Of a stretch of DNA of 8,625 bases, positions 6,426 through 8,625 are shown in pieces (within the stretch, counting starts at the first letter, position 1; every line of letters starts with the position of its first letter). Source of the DNA: Oleiagrimonas sp964566965 (GTDB taxonomy: Bacteria > Pseudomonadota > Gammaproteobacteria > Xanthomonadales > Rhodanobacteraceae); NCBI GenBank assembly GCA_964566965.1, contig CAZMKO010000099.1, positions 1-8,625 of the forward strand, written 5' to 3'. A program made the position numbers and the translations under genes. Below the pieces are notes generated by a model. It was not told the DNA's origin and searched no databases. It saw only the letters and a program-made list of their open reading frames with translations.

Positions 6426-7111
6426 GATTTTTTCTCCTGCGACGTGGCCGCTTCCCGGTGTGGCGGATGACGCCGGCGTTGCACGCGCACATACGCCACC
6501 CAGGAATAGACGATCGGAATCACGGCGGCGATCACGATGGCCGCCACCGGCACCCAAGTCATGCCGCCAACCACCCCGGCCACCAGGAACAGCACGCCGA
6601 CCAGCATGAAAAGACGTCCGCCCAGCCGGTGCGTACGCTCCCACACGTCGTCGTCGGCCAAGGTCCACGGCGTACGTATGCCGATGAAGAAGTTCTTTCG
6701 CATCTTGCCCATGTAATTGCCGAGCACGAGGAACAGCACGCCAGTGCCCAGCAGTGTGATGGCCACCACCGGCACGTCATGGCCGGCGGCGGCCAGGAGC
6801 ACCGCCAGACCGGTCACCAGCATGAAGCCTTCCACGACCAGCAGCAGCCCGAAATACACCTTGGCGAACGGGGTTATCGCGAACCGGCGCGGCGAGATCA
6901 GCGGCAGCACCACGCCGACCAGAGCCGTCCCTGCCAGCATCAGGGCAGGCAGCATCGCGCCGTGCAGACGTGTCGTGTAACCGTCGACATGCCCGCTGGC
7001 GTCCCAGTGCGAAGGCACGCGCGCCGGCAAATGCGGATACAGCCATGCCGCCACGGCGGCGGCAATCAGGACGAGAACCGCGGATACCGCCAGAAAATGG
7101 GATCGTTTCAT
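6422..7111 (-). CDS. SdpI family membrane protein (DUF1648 + SdpI)
   Basis: Integral membrane protein related to Bacillus subtilis SdpI, the immunity protein against the killing factor SdpC, which also sequesters its repressor SdpR. The 229-residue product has TM1 at about 6-24 followed by the DUF1648 segment LPARVPSHWDASGHVDGY (28-45), TM2 about 52-72, TM3 about 85-108, TM4 about 113-131, then the SdpI signature GNYMGKMRKNFFIGIRTPWT (131-150) with WERTHRLGGRLF (157-168), and TM5-TM6 at about 167-207. A short basic C-terminal tail ends the protein. The ATG (7109-7111) has a GGAGG site 6 nt upstream and overlaps the repressor stop (ATGA). The stop in turn overlaps the hydrolase start. No SdpC-like toxin gene is in the window, so a specific immunity role is unproven; a general envelope function is possible. 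Confidence 0.92.
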   Translation of the reverse strand: MKRSHFLAVSAVLVLIAAAVAAWLYPHLPARVPSHWDASGHVDGYTTRLHGAMLPALMLAGTALVGVVLPLISPRRFAITPFAKVYFGLLLVVEGFMLVTGLAVLLAAAGHDVPVVAITLLGTGVLFLVLGNYMGKMRKNFFIGIRTPWTLADDDVWERTHRLGGRLFMLVGVLFLVAGVVGGMTWVPVAAIVIAAVIPIVYSWVAYVRVQRRRHPPHREAATSQEKKS

Positions 7112-7386
7112 GTCTTCCCTCCCCGTGTCGGAAAAAAGTCCATCAACAGGCGGGCCAGGTCCTCGAACACCGTGCTGTTGAGCGAATAGACGATGAATTG
7201 CCCGCGGCGCTCGGTACGTACCAGCTCGGCCCGCTTCAACACGGAAAAATGGTGTGACAGCGAGGCCGGCGTGATGTCGAAGCCGGCACCGATCTCGCCG
7301 GCCGTCAACGCGCCGCCCTGAAGGCGCTTGAGGATGGCGCGACGGGTCGGATCGGCCAGGGCCTTGAATGCATCCTGTTGCTTCAT
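7108..7386 (-). CDS. ArsR/SdpR-family transcriptional repressor
   Basis: Winged-helix DNA-binding regulator. From the ATG at 7386 the product has 92 residues, beginning MKQQDAFKALADPTRRAILK, the classic ArsR start. The helix-turn-helix follows (LTAGEIGAGFDITPASLSHH), then the recognition-to-wing segment FSVLKRAELVRTERRGQFI and the C-terminal dimer helix. I see no Cys-rich metal-binding box (such as ELCVCDL), so it is not a classical metal sensor. It looks closer to the SdpR group that travels with SdpI proteins. An in-frame ATG at 7407 would add MRTILSS; neither ATG has a clear ribosome site. Its stop overlaps the SdpI-like start. It probably represses its own operon through the inverted repeat at 7416-7439; ypjD, starting divergently 140 bp away, might also be affected. 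Confidence 0.92.
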   Translation of the reverse strand: MKQQDAFKALADPTRRAILKRLQGGALTAGEIGAGFDITPASLSHHFSVLKRAELVRTERRGQFIVYSLNSTVFEDLARLLMDFFPTRGGKT

Positions 7387-7415
7387 GGATGAAAGGATTG
7401 TTCGCATACTGAGGA

Positions 7416-7449
7416 TTAGATTATTAGGCAAACATCTAAATAAGTGCAA
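7416..7449 (-). promoter_or_regulatory. Promoter and operator candidate of the arsR-sdpI-hydrolase operon
   Basis: On the minus strand TTGCAC (7449 to 7444), a 17-nt spacer and TAATAA (7426 to 7421) form a weak sigma-70-like promoter. A perfect inverted repeat TTAGAT (7416-7421) / ATCTAA (7434-7439) with a 12-nt spacer covers the -10 and part of the spacer. An alternative reading is TTTAG-N8-CTAAT on the minus strand. The stretch is conspicuously AT-rich in GC-rich DNA. This is the placement expected for autorepression by an ArsR-family protein; binding is inference. Confidence 0.55.
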
Positions 7450-7526
7450 GCTCCCCGCCCCGCACGCACCATCCCGGATGAGAACCATTCCTGTCTGCCC
7501 GTCACCTGTGCCACACTTGCGCCACC

Positions 7527-8324
7527 ATGCTGATGCCTTCGCTCGCCATCCTCGCCATCGTGCTTTACGTGGGTTCGGCCGCGCTGCTGGCCGCCCCCAT
7601 CACCGGCTGCCCGCACGCTCCCCGGCGCATGGGGCTGACCGTGGCCAGCGTGGGGGTGTTGGTGCATGCGGCCATTCTGCTGGGCATGCATGGCGGGCGC
7701 GTGGATCTGCACTTCTTCGCCGCGCTGTCGCTGGTGGCCGGCGTGGTCGCGGCACTGACCCTGATCGTCAACCTGTGGCGCCCGGTGGCCGGCCTGGGCG
7801 TGGTGGTGTTCCCGCTGGCGGCATTGCTGCTGGCACTGGACGTATTCGTGGCCCCGCCGACCACCCCGCATCCACTGGATTGGCAGATCACGCTGCACGT
7901 GGCCATCGCCCTGCTGGCCTACAGCGTGCTGTCCATCGCCGCGGTGCTGGCCATCCTGCTGGCCTTCCAGGAGCGCGCGCTGCGCAGCCATCGCCCGGCT
8001 CGACTGGTACGCGCGCTGCCGCCACTGACCCAGACCGAGGCCCTGCTGTTCCGCCTGATCGGGACCGGCTTCGTGCTGCTGACGCTGACCCTGCTCTCAG
8101 GCGCGCTGTTCGTGCACAACGTGCTGGGCCAGCACCTGGCCCACATCATCGTGCTGAGCGTGATTGCCTGGCTGATCTTCGGCGCCCTGCTGTGGGGCCG
8201 CTGGCGCCACGGCTGGCGCGGTACCCGTGCGGTCAACCTGACCCTGATCGGCATGGCCGTGCTGGCGCTCGGCTTTTTCGGCTCCAAGTTCGTGCTGGAA
8301 GTGATCCTGCAGCGGCCGGTGTAA
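7527..8324 (+). CDS. ypjD: YpjD/CcsA-family inner membrane protein
   Basis: Multi-pass membrane protein of the CcsA/HemX-like cytochrome c assembly family; the precise role of the YpjD branch is not firmly known. The 265-residue product has about eight membrane segments (roughly 5-24, 37-55, 64-84, 89-109, 122-147, 174-197, 205-226, 237-260). Family features include a His in the second segment (His47), LDWQITLHVAIALLAYSVLS at 117-136 with His124, the conserved loop LPPLTQTEALLF (164-175) and SGALF (191-195). Starts at 7527 (ATG) and 7533 (ATG) are both possible; no good ribosome site precedes them, and a CACACT at 7512-7517 could be a -10 for a nearly leaderless mRNA. It is divergent from the arsR operon and convergent with trpE. 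Closeness to ffh matches the usual ypjD-ffh neighbourhood of proteobacteria. Confidence 0.9.
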   Translation: MLMPSLAILAIVLYVGSAALLAAPITGCPHAPRRMGLTVASVGVLVHAAILLGMHGGRVDLHFFAALSLVAGVVAALTLIVNLWRPVAGLGVVVFPLAALLLALDVFVAPPTTPHPLDWQITLHVAIALLAYSVLSIAAVLAILLAFQERALRSHRPARLVRALPPLTQTEALLFRLIGTGFVLLTLTLLSGALFVHNVLGQHLAHIIVLSVIAWLIFGALLWGRWRHGWRGTRAVNLTLIGMAVLALGFFGSKFVLEVILQRPV

Positions 8325-8370
8325 GCGGCAGATTTTGTTCCGGAAACCGCGCGCGGCGGCAAACTCGGGC

Positions 8371-8451
8371 CATCGCGGCCATGGACCGCTCCCACAGGGG
8401 CTGCCTGGCAACCTCCTGAAACCCTTGTGGGAGCGGCCCATGGCCGCGATG
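8371..8451. repeat. Inverted pair of REP palindromes (REPIN-like)
   Basis: Two 30-nt copies in opposite orientation (8371-8400 and 8422-8451) match at 28 of 30 positions and are separated by 21 nt. Each copy has a GTGGGAGCGG head and a GCGGCC/GGCCGC imperfect palindrome ending in CGCGATG. This is the architecture of REP sequences in Pseudomonas and Lysobacterales, which are moved by RAYT transposases encoded elsewhere. Placed between convergent genes, the folded RNA could also act as a bidirectional end for ypjD and trpE mRNA. No transposase is in the window. Confidence 0.8.
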
Positions 8452-8452
8452 G

Positions 8453-8479
8453 GGGGACACCCCTAGGGGCACACCCCTA
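8453..8479. repeat. Short tandem near-duplication at the trpE stop
   Basis: GGGGACACCCCTA (8453-8465) is followed directly by GGGGCACACCCCTA (8466-8479), a near-perfect tandem pair with a CCCCTAGGGG palindrome at the joint (8460-8469). The second unit contributes the TAG stop of trpE. The G4/C4 stretches could also form small stem-loops in the trpE transcript. Confidence 0.6.
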
Positions 8480-8625
8480 CAGTCCGCGTGCCGCCTGCGC
8501 CACGGCGCGGAACAGCGCGCGCCCCTTGTTCATGGTTTCCTCCCACTCGGCGGCCGGGTCGGAGTCGTACACGATGCCGGCGCCGGCCTGCACGTGCAGG
8601 CGTCCGCCATGGATGACGGCGGTGC
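8477..8625 (-). CDS. trpE: Anthranilate synthase component I, C-terminal part (partial)
   Basis: Large subunit of anthranilate synthase, which turns chorismate and ammonia (from the glutamine amidotransferase partner) into anthranilate, the first step of tryptophan synthesis. Only the last 48 codons are in the window; the start lies beyond the right edge. The translation ends VQAGAGIVYDSDPAAEWEE followed by TMNKGRALFRAV and a short Ala-rich tail. QAGAGIV-DS-P--E--ET-NKA is the strongly conserved C-terminal motif of chorismate-binding enzymes, including residues that close the active site. Aminodeoxychorismate synthase (PabB) shares this region, so trpE is favoured but not proven from this fragment. 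It is convergent with ypjD, and its stop falls in a short tandem repeat. Confidence 0.85.
   Translation of the reverse strand, partial: TAVIHGGRLHVQAGAGIVYDSDPAAEWEETMNKGRALFRAVAQAARGL

Noticed and set aside
5028..6470. 480-codon open frame on the plus strand opposite the hydrolase
   Set aside because: Antisense shadow, Arg/His/Gln-rich, no motif, and it covers a gene with a signal peptide and catalytic motifs.
6426..6668. N-terminal extension of the hydrolase
   Set aside because: It would overlap the SdpI-like gene on the same strand; the ATG at 6425 has AGGAG and starts a clean signal peptide.
7328..8419. 363-codon plus-strand frame overlapping arsR and ypjD
   Set aside because: It is an out-of-frame shadow of ypjD with Arg/Ala/Gly-rich sequence and no membrane segments.
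1..8625. CRISPR array, tRNA/rRNA genes, insertion sequence, prophage or integration site
   Set aside because: I looked for regular spaced repeats, clover-leaf ends, transposase or integrase motifs and terminal repeats and found none; the only repeat family seen is the REP pair.

Overview
This GC-rich, gene-dense window looks like a chromosomal piece of a gammaproteobacterium, most likely of the order Lysobacterales (Xanthomonadales; for example a Rhodanobacter or Dyella relative). The grounds are the ffh / rpsP-rimM-trmD-rplS block, the Lys/Ala-rich tail on ribosomal protein L19, the ypjD gene next to the ffh region, and a GTGGGAGCGG...CCGCGATG type REP palindrome. The taxonomic call is inference from protein and repeat style; no 16S or other decisive marker is present.

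Layout: nearly everything is on the minus strand, so in transcription order it reads from right to left. At the right edge is the 3' end of trpE (minus). Facing it, and convergent with it, is ypjD (plus, 7527-8324), a CcsA/HemX-like multi-membrane protein. The 152-bp gap between them carries an 81-bp inverted REP pair (8371-8451). Divergent from ypjD runs a compact three-gene operon: an ArsR/SdpR-type repressor, an SdpI/DUF1648 membrane protein, and an exported alpha/beta hydrolase. Both junctions are 4-bp ATGA overlaps, and a good operator candidate covers the -10 of the operon. Next come ffh (signal recognition particle GTPase) with a perfect TATAAT, a small MscS-type channel preceded by a possible 25-codon leader ORF, and then the classical rpsP-rimM-trmD-rplS operon (S16, 16S maturation factor, tRNA m1G37 methyltransferase, L19), which ends 6 bp inside the left edge.

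How it works together: rpsP-rimM-trmD-rplS and ffh are core translation and secretion housekeeping genes. The arsR-sdpI-hydrolase module and the mscS gene look like accessory envelope functions placed between these conserved genes. In related bacteria ffh is commonly found close to both rpsP and ypjD, so this is probably a stable core locus with local insertions.

I see no tRNA, rRNA, CRISPR array, transposase, phage gene or integrase. The most interesting points are the repressor/SdpI/exported-hydrolase operon with its overlapping operator, the REP pair, the candidate coupled leader ORF before mscS, and several hairpins at translational control points. None amounts to a demonstrated new system.
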